Assembly (NCBI GenBank): GCA_963731125.1
Contig: CAVSVP010000009.1
Span: 62,001 to 126,000, forward strand
Source of the DNA: CAVSVP01 sp963731125
GTDB taxonomy: Bacteria > Pseudomonadota > Gammaproteobacteria > Competibacterales > Competibacteraceae
DNA: 64,000 nucleotides
Direction: 5' to 3'
Positions 34,263 to 43,439 of this stretch are shown in pieces (the stretch's first letter is position 1; each line of letters begins with the position of its first letter). The position numbers and the translations under genes were made by a program. The notes beneath the pieces are model-generated. The model did no database searches. It worked only from the letters and a program-made list of their open reading frames with translations, and was not told the DNA's origin.

Positions 34263-34715
34263 ATGTCAGTTCCGGTACTGCTATTGATCACTGCTATGGC
34301 TGCCCAAGGGAGCTTTTACAAGTGGACAGACAAGCATGGGCATACCCATTACGGAGATTATGCACCCGCTCAGGTACCCCATGAGAGGGTAGAAACAGAA
34401 GAATTTTCACCTCCGACAACGGACCGCGGCTCATTGCCTGGCTTGCGACCTAGTGAGCGGGAAATGCTTGAGCATATTGAAATAGAACGACAACGTACTG
34501 AAAAAGCGCGCAAAGCCCGAGCTCAACGGGAAGCCCGACGGAAACGGCGGCAAGCGCTGGAGACGGCTCATCATCAGGAGAAATGTGATACCTACAAACG
34601 ACGGTTAAGACGTATTGAAAATCAACTCACCTCCGGCTACTCTGCTGATGAAGCTTATGGCTTGCATGAAAAGCAGGATGCATACCGGATAAAGATTAAA
34701 ACCTATTGTCACTAA
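34263..34715 (+). CDS. DUF4124-domain secreted protein
   Basis: A short signal peptide (MSVPVLLLITAMAAQGS) is followed at once by the DUF4124 core FYKWTDKHGHTHYGDYAP, common in gammaproteobacterial periplasmic proteins. The rest is a long charged helix (about residues 65-115, rich in R, E, K, A) and ends with two cysteines (C at about 109 and at the end, TYCH). I start at ATG 34263 because AAGGAAG precedes it by 7 bases; the longer frame from 34236 has no such site. Function is unknown; it probably acts in the periplasm. Confidence 0.8.
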   Translation: MSVPVLLLITAMAAQGSFYKWTDKHGHTHYGDYAPAQVPHERVETEEFSPPTTDRGSLPGLRPSEREMLEHIEIERQRTEKARKARAQREARRKRRQALETAHHQEKCDTYKRRLRRIENQLTSGYSADEAYGLHEKQDAYRIKIKTYCH

Positions 34716-34864
34716 TCAAGCTTTATATGGGCTATACAGACAGCCATGACAATGCTGTTTGGCAAAAGCTGTTAACATTGATCTTCACCCATAACTTCGC
34801 AACCCTATGACGCCCACCTTCGGGCATAGAGAGTTGTTTCAATGAGTATTGAGGAAAGGCACTG

Positions 34865-35317
34865 ATGGGCATAACAATATTCGCTGGAGGCTGCCGTCAA
34901 ACGACACAGGACGGCAAGTCAGAGGAAAAAAACTGCAACAAGTGCGCTGAACAAGGCTTGTGTGAACTAGAACCGCGTGCTCGAAAATTGGCTCAGATTA
35001 TCACTGCTCCCTGGATCAGCACCGTCGATAGATCTCCGGCAGAGGCAACGGCGGTACTCTACTTAGAGTATCCATCGGAAGAAACTCCATTAGGTAAAAT
35101 CCGCTATGGACACTACGAAAAAACGCGCAAGCGATACGTGGAACAGGCGAGTGGAAGTTCATTATTCGAAAAGTACGTTATTGCATGGATGCCTGTCCCT
35201 GCCATACCGAATGCTATCTACGAAAATTACGCATTCCGCCAACGACAAGTCACTTGCTTTGCTGAACCTGAGGCAAATGCCGATTTATCCTTATTCGATC
35301 TACAGGAGAGTAATTGA
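34865..35317 (+). CDS. Hypothetical protein, possible lipoprotein
   Basis: The 150-residue product starts MGITIFAGGCRQ, in which AGGC could be a lipobox, although the N-region is too short and uncharged for a typical signal. More cysteines follow (NCNKCAEQGLCEL). GAAAGG lies 5 bases before ATG 34865 and an in-frame stop lies just upstream, so the start is sound. I do not recognise the family. It may be co-transcribed with the DUF4124 gene 150 bases upstream. Confidence 0.5.
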   Translation: MGITIFAGGCRQTTQDGKSEEKNCNKCAEQGLCELEPRARKLAQIITAPWISTVDRSPAEATAVLYLEYPSEETPLGKIRYGHYEKTRKRYVEQASGSSLFEKYVIAWMPVPAIPNAIYENYAFRQRQVTCFAEPEANADLSLFDLQESN

Positions 35318-35822
35318 TGTATAACTACGCTAATAAAACACATCACTGGCGCAAAGCGCGTTATTGGTTTTGACGAGGCATGTGTCGGCACTAATCACTG
35401 TTCCTTAACCATGGACATTAATGCTGTTTATCTAGCCTTGTCTGACATCAGGTCAGATTGGACCAACCTTGGTCTGGTATCAGGCCGGATTGGATTTCCA
35501 TGCCACCATTTTCTCCGCCAATGCTAAAATTTCACTTCCAAACGACTCGGAAATTTTAGAATTCACAGTTTTTGTACCTTGCCTCTCTCATTAAAATAAG
35601 CTTCCAAATCCGAAATATTGCAATTGACTGTCCTGCGCCGATCTTACATTGCTGAATGCTGGCCGCCACGTTTGTGCTGCCGATGGCTTACTAAATAAAT
35701 GATTAGCAGCTTTCACGTTTTCATCAGGCTTGAAAATTTTTTTGGCTTTGGTAAAAAAGGCGGCTCTTGGTTGCCATAAATCATGTCAACCGTGGACAAC
35801 ATGGAGTCTTGCTAACCCTGTT
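35318..35822. other. Intergenic region with short imperfect repeats
   Basis: No convincing gene is seen. The stretch CATCAGGTCAGATTGGA near 35448 is repeated imperfectly as TATCAGGCCGGATTGGA near 35478, with the palindrome GACCAA-CC-TTGGTC (35461-35474) between. The promoter of the ABC operon should lie in its right part. Confidence 0.4.
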
Positions 35823-36749
35823 ATGATCATAGCCAACGAACTGACGAAAAAATACGGGAGCTTAACAGCCGTCGACAAGCTCTCGTTTGCCGTTGAACCC
35901 GGACAAGTGCTTGGCTTTCTTGGGCCCAATGGCGCCGGTAAATCTACCACCATGAAGCTAATCACCGGTTTCCTGGCACCCAGTTCCGGTTCGGTGAGTG
36001 TGTGTGGATTTGCTCTGGAATCACAACCAACCGAGGCCAAAGCATGTATTGGTTACTTGCCGGAAGGAGCGCCCAGCTATGGAGAAATGACACCCTTACA
36101 ATTTTTAGATTTTATTGCCGACATGCGTGGCTTACGTAGCGATTATAAGCGCGCCCGCCTGCACGATGTCATTACCCGCCTGCATCTGGAAACGGTGCTT
36201 CATCAAACTATTGAAACGCTTTCCAAAGGCTTTAAACGCCGAGTTGGTCTCGCCCAAGCGATTATTCACGACCCTCAGGTGCTGATTCTTGATGAACCTA
36301 CCGATGGTCTTGATCCCAATCAAAAACATGAAGTAAGAGATCTGATTAACGGCATGGCCGCCGACAAAATCATTGTCATCTCCACACATATCTTGGAAGA
36401 AGTCCATGCGGTGTGCAATCGGGCCATTATTATCGCTCATGGCCGCATTCTGGCGGATGAACCCCCTGCAACACTGGAAGCACGCTCCCGTTATCATAAT
36501 GCCGTAAGCCTTCAGTTGGATAACCTGGACGAAGCACAAACCGCTATCGGCAAACTACCCGTCGTGAAAACCGTGGAACTGGACCGTTCGAAAGGGCGGT
36601 TGACGGCTTTCCCCCGACAAGGGCAATTCCTCTTTTCAGTCATCGTTGATCTAGTCAACCAGCGGGGCTGGGAAATCAAAGACATGAAAATCGAATCAGG
36701 ACGGCTTGATGAAGTGTTTCGGCAGATTACGACCGAGGAACCAGCATGA
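35823..36749 (+). CDS. ABC transporter ATPase, GldA-like
   Basis: The 308-residue ATPase has Walker A GPNGAGKSTT, the signature LSKGFKRRVGLAQ, Walker B VLILDEPTDGLDP and the switch histidine in ISTHILEE. The LSKG signature and the C-terminal extension are typical of GldA/CcmA-type ATPases that drive ABC-2 permeases. I start at ATG 35823 (MIIANELTKKYGSL), where the domain begins; the longer frame from 35730 adds an unrelated N-terminus. It overlaps the permease gene by 4 bases. Together with the next three genes it forms one operon. Confidence 0.88.
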   Translation: MIIANELTKKYGSLTAVDKLSFAVEPGQVLGFLGPNGAGKSTTMKLITGFLAPSSGSVSVCGFALESQPTEAKACIGYLPEGAPSYGEMTPLQFLDFIADMRGLRSDYKRARLHDVITRLHLETVLHQTIETLSKGFKRRVGLAQAIIHDPQVLILDEPTDGLDPNQKHEVRDLINGMAADKIIVISTHILEEVHAVCNRAIIIAHGRILADEPPATLEARSRYHNAVSLQLDNLDEAQTAIGKLPVVKTVELDRSKGRLTAFPRQGQFLFSVIVDLVNQRGWEIKDMKIESGRLDEVFRQITTEEPA

Positions 36750-37558
36750 GCATGACGACAACGCCGAATAGGAGCATGGAGGTGGCGAAAGGGATTAACC
36801 TGCAAATCCCGGAGCGCCTGCGCCTAAACCCGATTAGCATTATTTTTAGACGGGAGTTTTCAAGCTATTTCGCGACTCCGGTAGCCTATGTTTTTATTGT
36901 CATCTTTCTCGTCTTGGCAGGAGCACTTACCTTTTACTTGGGTGGCCTCTACGAACGCGGCCAAGCCGACCTCCAGCCGTTTTTCGTTTTCCATCCATGG
37001 CTATATCTGTTTCTGATACCGGCTATTTCTATGCGTCTCTGGGCCGAAGAGCGCAAAAACGGCACTATTGAATTGTTGCTAACCTTGCCAGTCACGATGC
37101 TGCAGGCGGTACTAGGAAAATTTTTGGCCGCCTGGTGTTTCGCTGGTATTGCATTGCTACTTACCTTTCCCCTTTGGATGACCGTTAACTATCTGGGCGA
37201 ACCAGACAACGGCGTTATTTTCGCCGCTTATGTCAGCAGCTTCCTGATGGCAGGAGGGTTTCTCGCTATTGGTTCTTGTTTATCAGCGACAACCCGTAAT
37301 CAGGTGATCGCGTTTATCCTGACGGTAGTGGTATGTTTTGCATTTCTGCTCAGCGGCTTTCCCTTAGTGCTTGACCTCTTCAGCGCTTGGGCTCCCCAGG
37401 GGCTGGTGGACGGGATTTCATCACTCAGCTTTCTAACCCACTTCGAGGCCATTAACCGAGGCGTCATTGATCTTCGTGATTTGCTTTACTTTGGGATGGT
37501 GATCGGCTTCTGGCTAGTCGCCAATGCCATTGTCCTCGACGCTAGAAAAGCGAATTAG
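36746..37558 (+). CDS. ABC-2 type permease, GldF-like
   Basis: The 270-residue membrane protein has about six membrane segments (first near 42-62, YVFIVIFLVLAGALTF; last near 245-263). The stretch RLWAEERKNGTIELLLTLPVT is the usual ABC-2/GldF cytoplasmic motif. It should form the channel with the ATPase upstream. Start codon overlaps the ATPase stop, so translation is coupled. In Bacteroidetes GldFG take part in gliding; in gammaproteobacteria the role of this operon is unknown. Confidence 0.87.
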   Translation: MSMTTTPNRSMEVAKGINLQIPERLRLNPISIIFRREFSSYFATPVAYVFIVIFLVLAGALTFYLGGLYERGQADLQPFFVFHPWLYLFLIPAISMRLWAEERKNGTIELLLTLPVTMLQAVLGKFLAAWCFAGIALLLTFPLWMTVNYLGEPDNGVIFAAYVSSFLMAGGFLAIGSCLSATTRNQVIAFILTVVVCFAFLLSGFPLVLDLFSAWAPQGLVDGISSLSFLTHFEAINRGVIDLRDLLYFGMVIGFWLVANAIVLDARKAN

Positions 37559-37567
37559 GAGATAACA

Positions 37568-39487
37568 ATGACGCGCATGAAGCGGATATCGCAAAATATT
37601 GCTGCCTTGGTCGCGCTAACGGTGCTATTTGTGGCCCTTACCATGCTCAGCAACGGACTGTTTCGGGGGATTCGCCTCGATCTGACCGAACACGGTCTAT
37701 ATACGCTGTCAAAAGGCACCAGCAATATTCTGGCCAACATCGATGAACCCATTAATCTGTATTATTTCTTTTCTGAGCAGTCTTCGCGGGAAATTCCCGC
37801 GCTGCGTACTTATGCCAATCGGGTCCAAGAGTTACTGGAAGAGTATGTTCTCGAAGCCGATGGCAGGTTGAATCTGCAAGTCGTCGACCCCCTGCCCTTT
37901 TCCGAGGAAGAGGACCGGGCCACACAATTTGGTTTACAAGCCATCCCTATCGGCGCTACCGGAGAGAGCCTCTACTTCGGTCTTGCTGGAACCAACGCCA
38001 TTGGTGATGTTGAAGTTATCCCGTTTCTCCAACCCGATAAGGAATCTTTTCTGGAATACGACATTAGCAAGTTGATTTACAGTCTAGTTCATCCTAAAAA
38101 GCCCATTATTGGTCTACTTAGCACACTCTCCATGACCGCTGGTTTTGATCCTACGACCGGACAGATGCGGCAACCATGGATCGTCAATGAACAGCTAAAC
38201 CAGCTATTCGAGGTCCGTAATCTAGATCCAGAACTCACAACCATCGATAGGGACATCAATGTATTGATGTTAGTGCATCCTAAAAATTTATCGAAATCAG
38301 CCTTGTATGCCATTGATCAGTTCGTTTTGCGAGGCGGTAGAGCCCTGGTGTTTCTAGATCCCTACGCAGAGGCCGATGTTCCGGCGCAAAATCCCAATAA
38401 CCCGGGAGCCGCTATGTTGGCTAGCCGAGCGTCGGATTTACCGGAGTTGCTGCAAGCCTGGGGTATAGCTTACGATAAGACGCAATTCATGGCAGACAGC
38501 CGCTATGCGTTAGCGGTAACCACACGTCCTGACCAGGCTCCGGTAAGGCACTTGGGTATCCTGAGTATCGACGATGGCGCGCTCGCCCGAGAGGATGTGG
38601 TCACTGCGGGACTCGATACCATCAATCTGGCTATGACCGGCTATCTAAGATCCCGCGAAGGTTTTAAGACTACGTTGTTACCTTTGTTGACTTCCAGCAA
38701 GTTCGCCATGCCCATGGCGGTCGATCAAGTGCGTTTCCTCGCGGATCCGTCTCAGCTTTATCAAGGATTTGCGCCGACCAGCGAACGTTACATTTTGGCC
38801 GCACGGCTACAGGGTAAAGCAAATTCAGCGTTTCCCGACGGTTCACCGGTTGGCGTCAACCAAACTAATGGGCAGAATAAGGAGAAGGAACCGACTTTCT
38901 CCCATCTCAAAGAGTCGGCTGAGCCCATTAACGTCATTATCGTGGCCGATACGGATTTACTGACGGATCGACTGTGGGTACGCCAGCAGAACTTCTTTGG
39001 ACAGCGCGTTGTGACAGCATGGGCCAACAATGGCGATTTTATCGTCAATGCCTTAGATAATCTAACCGGCAATAGCGACCTCATTAGCATTCGCGGGAGG
39101 GCGACTTCGTCGCGTCCATTCACCACTGTCGAAACCTTGGAACGCAAAGCCAATGATCGTCTGCTGGCAACCGAGCAGCAACTCCAGGAGGAACTACAGG
39201 AAACAGAGCGCAAGCTAACCGAGCTACAGCAAAGCCGAAATGATAACGATGCCCTGATTCTTAGCGCTGCGCAACAAGCGGAGTTGGAGCGCTTTCAGCA
39301 AAGAAAGTTGGAAATTCGCAAACAGCTGCGCCAGGTAAGACGGGATCTGGATAAGAATATTGAGCAATTGGGCACTACCCTAAAAATCATTAATATTGCC
39401 CTAGTGCCTTTATTGCTCTCTGGTGTGGCGTTGTTCGCCGTGTGGACGCGGGCACGCCGCCGGAAGATGGGAGCGAAACCGGTATGA
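37568..39487 (+). CDS. GldG-like ABC auxiliary protein
   Basis: The 639-residue protein has an N-terminal membrane segment (about 11-30), a large periplasmic part with the GldG pattern LDLTEHGLYTLSKGTSNIL and LRTYANRVQELLEEY, a coiled coil near 530-600 (EQQLQEELQETERKLTELQ), and a C-terminal membrane segment (about 610-630). GldG-type proteins are thought to couple an ABC transporter to envelope components. AGGAG lies close to the ATG. It overlaps the next gene by 4 bases (ATGA). Confidence 0.85.
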   Translation: MTRMKRISQNIAALVALTVLFVALTMLSNGLFRGIRLDLTEHGLYTLSKGTSNILANIDEPINLYYFFSEQSSREIPALRTYANRVQELLEEYVLEADGRLNLQVVDPLPFSEEEDRATQFGLQAIPIGATGESLYFGLAGTNAIGDVEVIPFLQPDKESFLEYDISKLIYSLVHPKKPIIGLLSTLSMTAGFDPTTGQMRQPWIVNEQLNQLFEVRNLDPELTTIDRDINVLMLVHPKNLSKSALYAIDQFVLRGGRALVFLDPYAEADVPAQNPNNPGAAMLASRASDLPELLQAWGIAYDKTQFMADSRYALAVTTRPDQAPVRHLGILSIDDGALAREDVVTAGLDTINLAMTGYLRSREGFKTTLLPLLTSSKFAMPMAVDQVRFLADPSQLYQGFAPTSERYILAARLQGKANSAFPDGSPVGVNQTNGQNKEKEPTFSHLKESAEPINVIIVADTDLLTDRLWVRQQNFFGQRVVTAWANNGDFIVNALDNLTGNSDLISIRGRATSSRPFTTVETLERKANDRLLATEQQLQEELQETERKLTELQQSRNDNDALILSAAQQAELERFQQRKLEIRKQLRQVRRDLDKNIEQLGTTLKIINIALVPLLLSGVALFAVWTRARRRKMGAKPV

Positions 39488-40842
39488 ACACAAAGTGGCT
39501 GATTGTTTTGGTACTACTTGCTGTTGCTGCAGTGATGGCTGTGCTTTGGCTTGACCATTCTCCTGAAACCGAAGAACTTACCCAACAAGCAATGGTTCCT
39601 GGTTTAAAACAGGATATTAATGAAGTCACTTTCCTACGCGTCATTAAGGGCGGCAACCAAACAGTGGCGGACTTAAACCGGACGGAAGCAGGCTGGGTTG
39701 TCAGTAATAAAAAAGGTTATCCGGCAAATACGAGTCAGATCCGAGATACGTTACTGACGCTTGCCAATGCCGAATTACTTGAAGCCAAGACCGCAAAAGC
39801 GGACTTGTATGGCCAGCTAGGTGTCCAGGACGTAAGCCAGGAGAATGCCACCGGCGTACAAATCGCTATCGAAGGTATTGCCGATCCAGTTAGCCTGATT
39901 GTCGGCGATATCGCCGCGGCCGGCACTGGTGGTACCTATGTGCGCCGGCCGAACGAAGCCCAAAGCTGGCTGGTGACCGGAATTTTGTCGATACCGCAGG
40001 AAACCACACAATGGCTGGATCGCTCGATATTAGACATAGCCGCCAACCGTATTCAGGCTATTACGATCCAACAGCCCAGCGGAGAGAAGCTGGAAGTCGA
40101 AAAACAGAGCCGCGACCAAGAACATTTTACCGTACTCCATATGCCGGAGGGACGGCAATTAGCATCGGAAAGTGTCGCCGACTCTCTGGGTGACGCACTG
40201 GCAAATTTACAGCTTGAAGATGTGGTGCCTGTTGAACAAATACACTTTTTTGATGAAAAATTCACCCAGGTAAACTATCGTACTTTCGATGGACTAATCA
40301 TTGTAGCTCGGGCGTTTCAGCAAGATGATACCCACTACGTTCATTTTGCAGTCAGCTTTGACGAAAATCAGGCACAGCGTTTTCGCAAAGCAGATACCTC
40401 AGCAAAAGCGCAGGCTGCCGACTCTGTTGAAACCAACCCGCAGGAGGAAAAGCCGGAGGAACCCGGTGAAGAACGCGTAGCTGAATCCAGCGACTCCAAT
40501 GCCAGTAAGCCCCAAGAGCAAGAGCTTGATAAGGACGAAATCGCCAAGCTTCGCACCGAGGCAAGACAACTTAATGAACGGTTGATACCATGGGGCTATG
40601 CGATAGCAGCTTACCAATATGAGAATATGACTAAACGCATGGACGATCTGCTAGAGCAGTCAAAAGCGGATGCCGAACGGGATAGTATTGATGACCCATC
40701 GGCCGAGACGTCTAGTCAACAGGCGGCATCAGAAAAAGCTTCTTTAACAAAAACTCCAATAGATAACAATGCTGAAGCAAAAGCAGAGGTTAAGCCCACT
40801 AACGAGCCATCTCAATCAGAAAAGCCGGCGGAGCATGAATAA
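39484..40842 (+). CDS. DUF4340-domain membrane-anchored protein
   Basis: The 452-residue product starts at ATG 39484 inside the GldG stop (ATGA). It has one N-terminal membrane anchor (NTKWLIVLVLLAVAAVMAVL) and a periplasmic DUF4340 part with repeats of the type VADLNRTEAGWVVSNKKGYPAN. The C-terminal 130 residues are acidic and low in complexity (Ser, Glu, Lys, Ala), with a long helical piece. DUF4340 genes commonly follow GldG-like genes in ABC operons. The longer frame from 39442 overlaps GldG too far. Confidence 0.85.
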   Translation: MNTKWLIVLVLLAVAAVMAVLWLDHSPETEELTQQAMVPGLKQDINEVTFLRVIKGGNQTVADLNRTEAGWVVSNKKGYPANTSQIRDTLLTLANAELLEAKTAKADLYGQLGVQDVSQENATGVQIAIEGIADPVSLIVGDIAAAGTGGTYVRRPNEAQSWLVTGILSIPQETTQWLDRSILDIAANRIQAITIQQPSGEKLEVEKQSRDQEHFTVLHMPEGRQLASESVADSLGDALANLQLEDVVPVEQIHFFDEKFTQVNYRTFDGLIIVARAFQQDDTHYVHFAVSFDENQAQRFRKADTSAKAQAADSVETNPQEEKPEEPGEERVAESSDSNASKPQEQELDKDEIAKLRTEARQLNERLIPWGYAIAAYQYENMTKRMDDLLEQSKADAERDSIDDPSAETSSQQAASEKASLTKTPIDNNAEAKAEVKPTNEPSQSEKPAEHE

Positions 40843-41283
40843 AGTTTTAAGAGAGCAGCTTTCCGATAAGGAAAGACGACAATAATAAAGGATGATATGG
40901 ACTTTATCTAAGGGAGGTTACGGTAGAGTACCATATCACCTACTGATAATTGAACTCTTATCATTTTACGACATTAGCTGCATCTAGCTGCATCGGTCCG
41001 TACGTCCGTAATGGCTTTACAGGGTTTCATTAACCTTGGTGTTGGCTTATTGCGCTTAATTTTGTTTGTTATTTTTCAAACATTGTAAAAAAATTATAAT
41101 TTTTATTCCTTCTACCAACTTTGTACCGTCGCTTAAGTATAATTGTAAAAACATAACATCAGGAGGACGGCAGTCTATACGATATAAGCAAATTCATAAG
41201 CTTTCTTACCTGCATACCGATGACTGCAAGCATTGAATTCATAGACAAAAAACCCCCATAATACAAAGTAGGAAAAAATCCTT
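40843..41283. other. AT-rich intergenic region with possible promoter
   Basis: A 6-bp hairpin CTTTCC-GATAA-GGAAAG (40859-40875) lies just after the operon and may help end it. A TATAAT at 41095-41100 with TTTTCA 16 bases upstream is a weak promoter candidate for the secreted-protein gene. CTGCATCTAG-type short direct repeats occur near 40980. No gene is seen. Confidence 0.35.
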
Positions 41284-42609
41284 ATGAAGCAATTCATTGT
41301 TCTTTTTAGCCTGTTTATTAGCACACCACTCATTTTGTTACAATCATTGCCGGTTTTCGCACAATTAAATACAACCTTTGTTCCTCTCCCTACTCCATGC
41401 CGAATTATTGATACACGTCAATCTGTCGCAGGGAGGTTGATAAGAGATCAACCTCGTAATTTTAATGTTGTGGGTCCTAGCACAGATTATTCAGATCAAG
41501 GTGGCACGCCGGCAGGATGTGGCATTCCTGGTCGAGTGCAAGCAGTAGTAATCAATCTCGTAGCCGTCAATCCAGTAGCCTCGGGAAACATGCAAATCTG
41601 GCCTAGCGATCAAGCCAGACCAACCAACCCGCCCGCATCTGCTATTAATTTCTCTACGCAAAACGCATTTCCTGCTATCGCCAATGGGGTTATCGTTCCT
41701 GTGAGCCAGAACCCACAAGGTCCGAATATCACCGTCCTAGCAACTCGATTTGTAGACCTCGTAGCCGATGTTTATGGATACTTTCCGGTGTTTGCTAATG
41801 TTATTAATGTCAACGAGTTAAGAAGTAGTAATTTTGACGTTGATATTAAAGCGAATCAAGATGTCGATGTAATGATCGATAATTCAGATAATTCATTTTT
41901 GGATGCCTGGAGTGTTTACACAAATGGAAGTTTCGTGAACAACAACAAAGTTGCAGAGCTTAACGAGCAAGGAAATCTTAAGATTCGCGGCACTCTCACC
42001 CAGCAAGGAAATTTCGACATTGCCGAGATCTACAAAACCGACGACTCACGTAATGAAGAAATAATGCCCGGTCACGTCGTAAGCTTCACTGATCCAGATA
42101 CCGTAGAGCTTGCAAATCGAAATAACTGTTCGAAAGCGCTTGGTCCTGTAAGTACAGATCCGGGTATTGTCTTAGGAGGTGCCTTTCTAGATGAAGCCTC
42201 TTTGGAAAAATATGGATATGCAATGATGAGCAAATATCAGTCTAAAAAAAAGAGCCTTATGCAAGGCTCCGAATATAAATCTCTTTTTGAGGCCCAAAAT
42301 AAGGAAGACAACACTAATAAACAGCAGGAAAAAGAAAAAGCAAAGATAGAATCTTTGGCAATGGAAATCTTCGTAGCAGAAAACTTTGTCCCAGTAGCGC
42401 TGGCAGGCAAAGTTCCTGTGAAAGTCTTGGGGCCAATTAGTGCTGGCGATGAACTCTCACCAGGAGGCTCACCAGAAGAAAACAACGGCGTTGCTAAGAA
42501 ATCCGATGGATCTTGTCCAACTATTGGTGTAGCTATGGAAAATTATCCTAAAGAAAAACCCAATGGATTGCCGTCTGATCAGATCTGGGTTTTTGTGACT
42601 AGAAAATAG
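41284..42609 (+). CDS. Secreted two-domain surface protein
   Basis: A clear signal peptide (residues 1-26, ending VFAQ) leads to a beta-domain: CRIIDTR near 38, AVVINLVAVNPVASGNMQIWP near 86-106, and FVDLVADVYGYF near 158-169. From memory this pattern is common in actinobacterial and other secreted proteins. The C-terminal half has HVVSFTDPDTVELA and VSTDPGIVLGG, then ALAGKVPVKVLGPISAGDEL and a final IWVFVTRK, as in the C-terminal domain of phage- and surface-type proteins with peptidase G2-like ends. An unusual charged insertion of about 70 residues (about 315-375) splits this domain. AGGA lies about 10 bases before the ATG. Exact function is unknown; a cell-surface role is likely. Confidence 0.7.
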   Translation: MKQFIVLFSLFISTPLILLQSLPVFAQLNTTFVPLPTPCRIIDTRQSVAGRLIRDQPRNFNVVGPSTDYSDQGGTPAGCGIPGRVQAVVINLVAVNPVASGNMQIWPSDQARPTNPPASAINFSTQNAFPAIANGVIVPVSQNPQGPNITVLATRFVDLVADVYGYFPVFANVINVNELRSSNFDVDIKANQDVDVMIDNSDNSFLDAWSVYTNGSFVNNNKVAELNEQGNLKIRGTLTQQGNFDIAEIYKTDDSRNEEIMPGHVVSFTDPDTVELANRNNCSKALGPVSTDPGIVLGGAFLDEASLEKYGYAMMSKYQSKKKSLMQGSEYKSLFEAQNKEDNTNKQQEKEKAKIESLAMEIFVAENFVPVALAGKVPVKVLGPISAGDELSPGGSPEENNGVAKKSDGSCPTIGVAMENYPKEKPNGLPSDQIWVFVTRK

Positions 42610-42677
42610 TCTGTTCCTACCTCAAACGATTGCATTCCTCCATCAACAGCTTAAATCCATTGTAAAACAACCCGCAC

Positions 42678-42698
42678 CACCCGGCTTAACGCCGGGTG
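42678..42698. terminator. Hairpin between convergent genes
   Basis: CACCCGGC-TTAAC-GCCGGGTG is a perfect 8-bp GC-rich stem. It lies between the stop of the secreted-protein gene and the stop of the Wzt-like gene, as expected for a terminator serving both directions, although the T-runs are weak. Confidence 0.6.
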
Positions 42699-42710
42699 AA
42701 CTCCAGAATT

Positions 42711-43439
42711 TTAAGTATACTTGCTATTATTTTTCGTGTTTAAGGAAGTTTCATAACAACTTACCACCGAATCAGCATCCCCTTCCATCCGCATTGTGCC
42801 ATGTTCTATCCATATGACTCGATTACACAATTTTTTTACTAATTTAGCATTATGCGAAATCAATACTATGGTTTGATCAGATAATAATTTATTCTGCATA
42901 ATTTCTAACGACTTTCTACGAAAATCGGTATCACCAACCGCTAATATTTCATCAATCAGAAGAATATCCGGATCCAGATAGTGTGCAACAGAAAAACCAA
43001 GGCGTGCCTTCATTCCATTAGAATAAGCATGTAACGGGAAATTAATATATTCTTTCAATTCTGCAAGTTCAAAAATTTCATCAATCTTGTTTTCTATTTC
43101 TTTTCTTGAAAACCCAAGCAACATCCCGCTTAAAACAGCATTATCGCGTCCTGATAATTGCGGAACAAATCCAACTTGCAGTGACAACAACGCCGTTTTA
43201 TATCCTCTATTAATTACTCTTCCCGAGTCAGGAATAATAATACCCGCTAATAGTCTTAATAACGTACTTTTACCTGCGCCATTACGCCCTATGATTCCTA
43301 AAGAATCCCCTTTGTATAAATCAAAGCTAATATTGGAAAGAGCCTGTCGTTGATTATTTTTTGAAAAAAAATTTCTTTGAATATATTTGACTTCAATATT
43401 CTTAACGGAAATCATAGTTTCAGACAATCTATTTATCAT
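42711..43439 (-). CDS. wzt: Polysaccharide export ABC ATPase (Wzt-like)
   Basis: The 242-residue ATPase has Walker A GRNGAGKSTLLRLLAG, the signature YSNGMKARLGFSVA (as in Wzt/TagH/KpsT ATPases) and Walker B DILLIDEILAVGD. It powers export of lipid-linked O-antigen or capsule across the inner membrane. It ends soon after the nucleotide-binding domain, so the sugar-binding C-terminal domain of some Wzt proteins is missing. It overlaps the permease gene by 4 bases. Base composition is strongly AT-rich compared with the left half of the window, suggesting transfer. Confidence 0.88.
   Translation of the reverse strand: MINRLSETMISVKNIEVKYIQRNFFSKNNQRQALSNISFDLYKGDSLGIIGRNGAGKSTLLRLLAGIIIPDSGRVINRGYKTALLSLQVGFVPQLSGRDNAVLSGMLLGFSRKEIENKIDEIFELAELKEYINFPLHAYSNGMKARLGFSVAHYLDPDILLIDEILAVGDTDFRRKSLEIMQNKLLSDQTIVLISHNAKLVKKLCNRVIWIEHGTMRMEGDADSVVSCYETSLNTKNNSKYT

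Noticed and set aside
38331..38341. Ops-like GGCGGTAGAGC on the plus strand
   Set aside because: It lies inside the GldG-like coding region and lacks the T at the required position.
40917..40930. Ops-like TACGGTAGAGT upstream of the secreted-protein gene
   Set aside because: It differs from the consensus in the first conserved bases; too weak to call.
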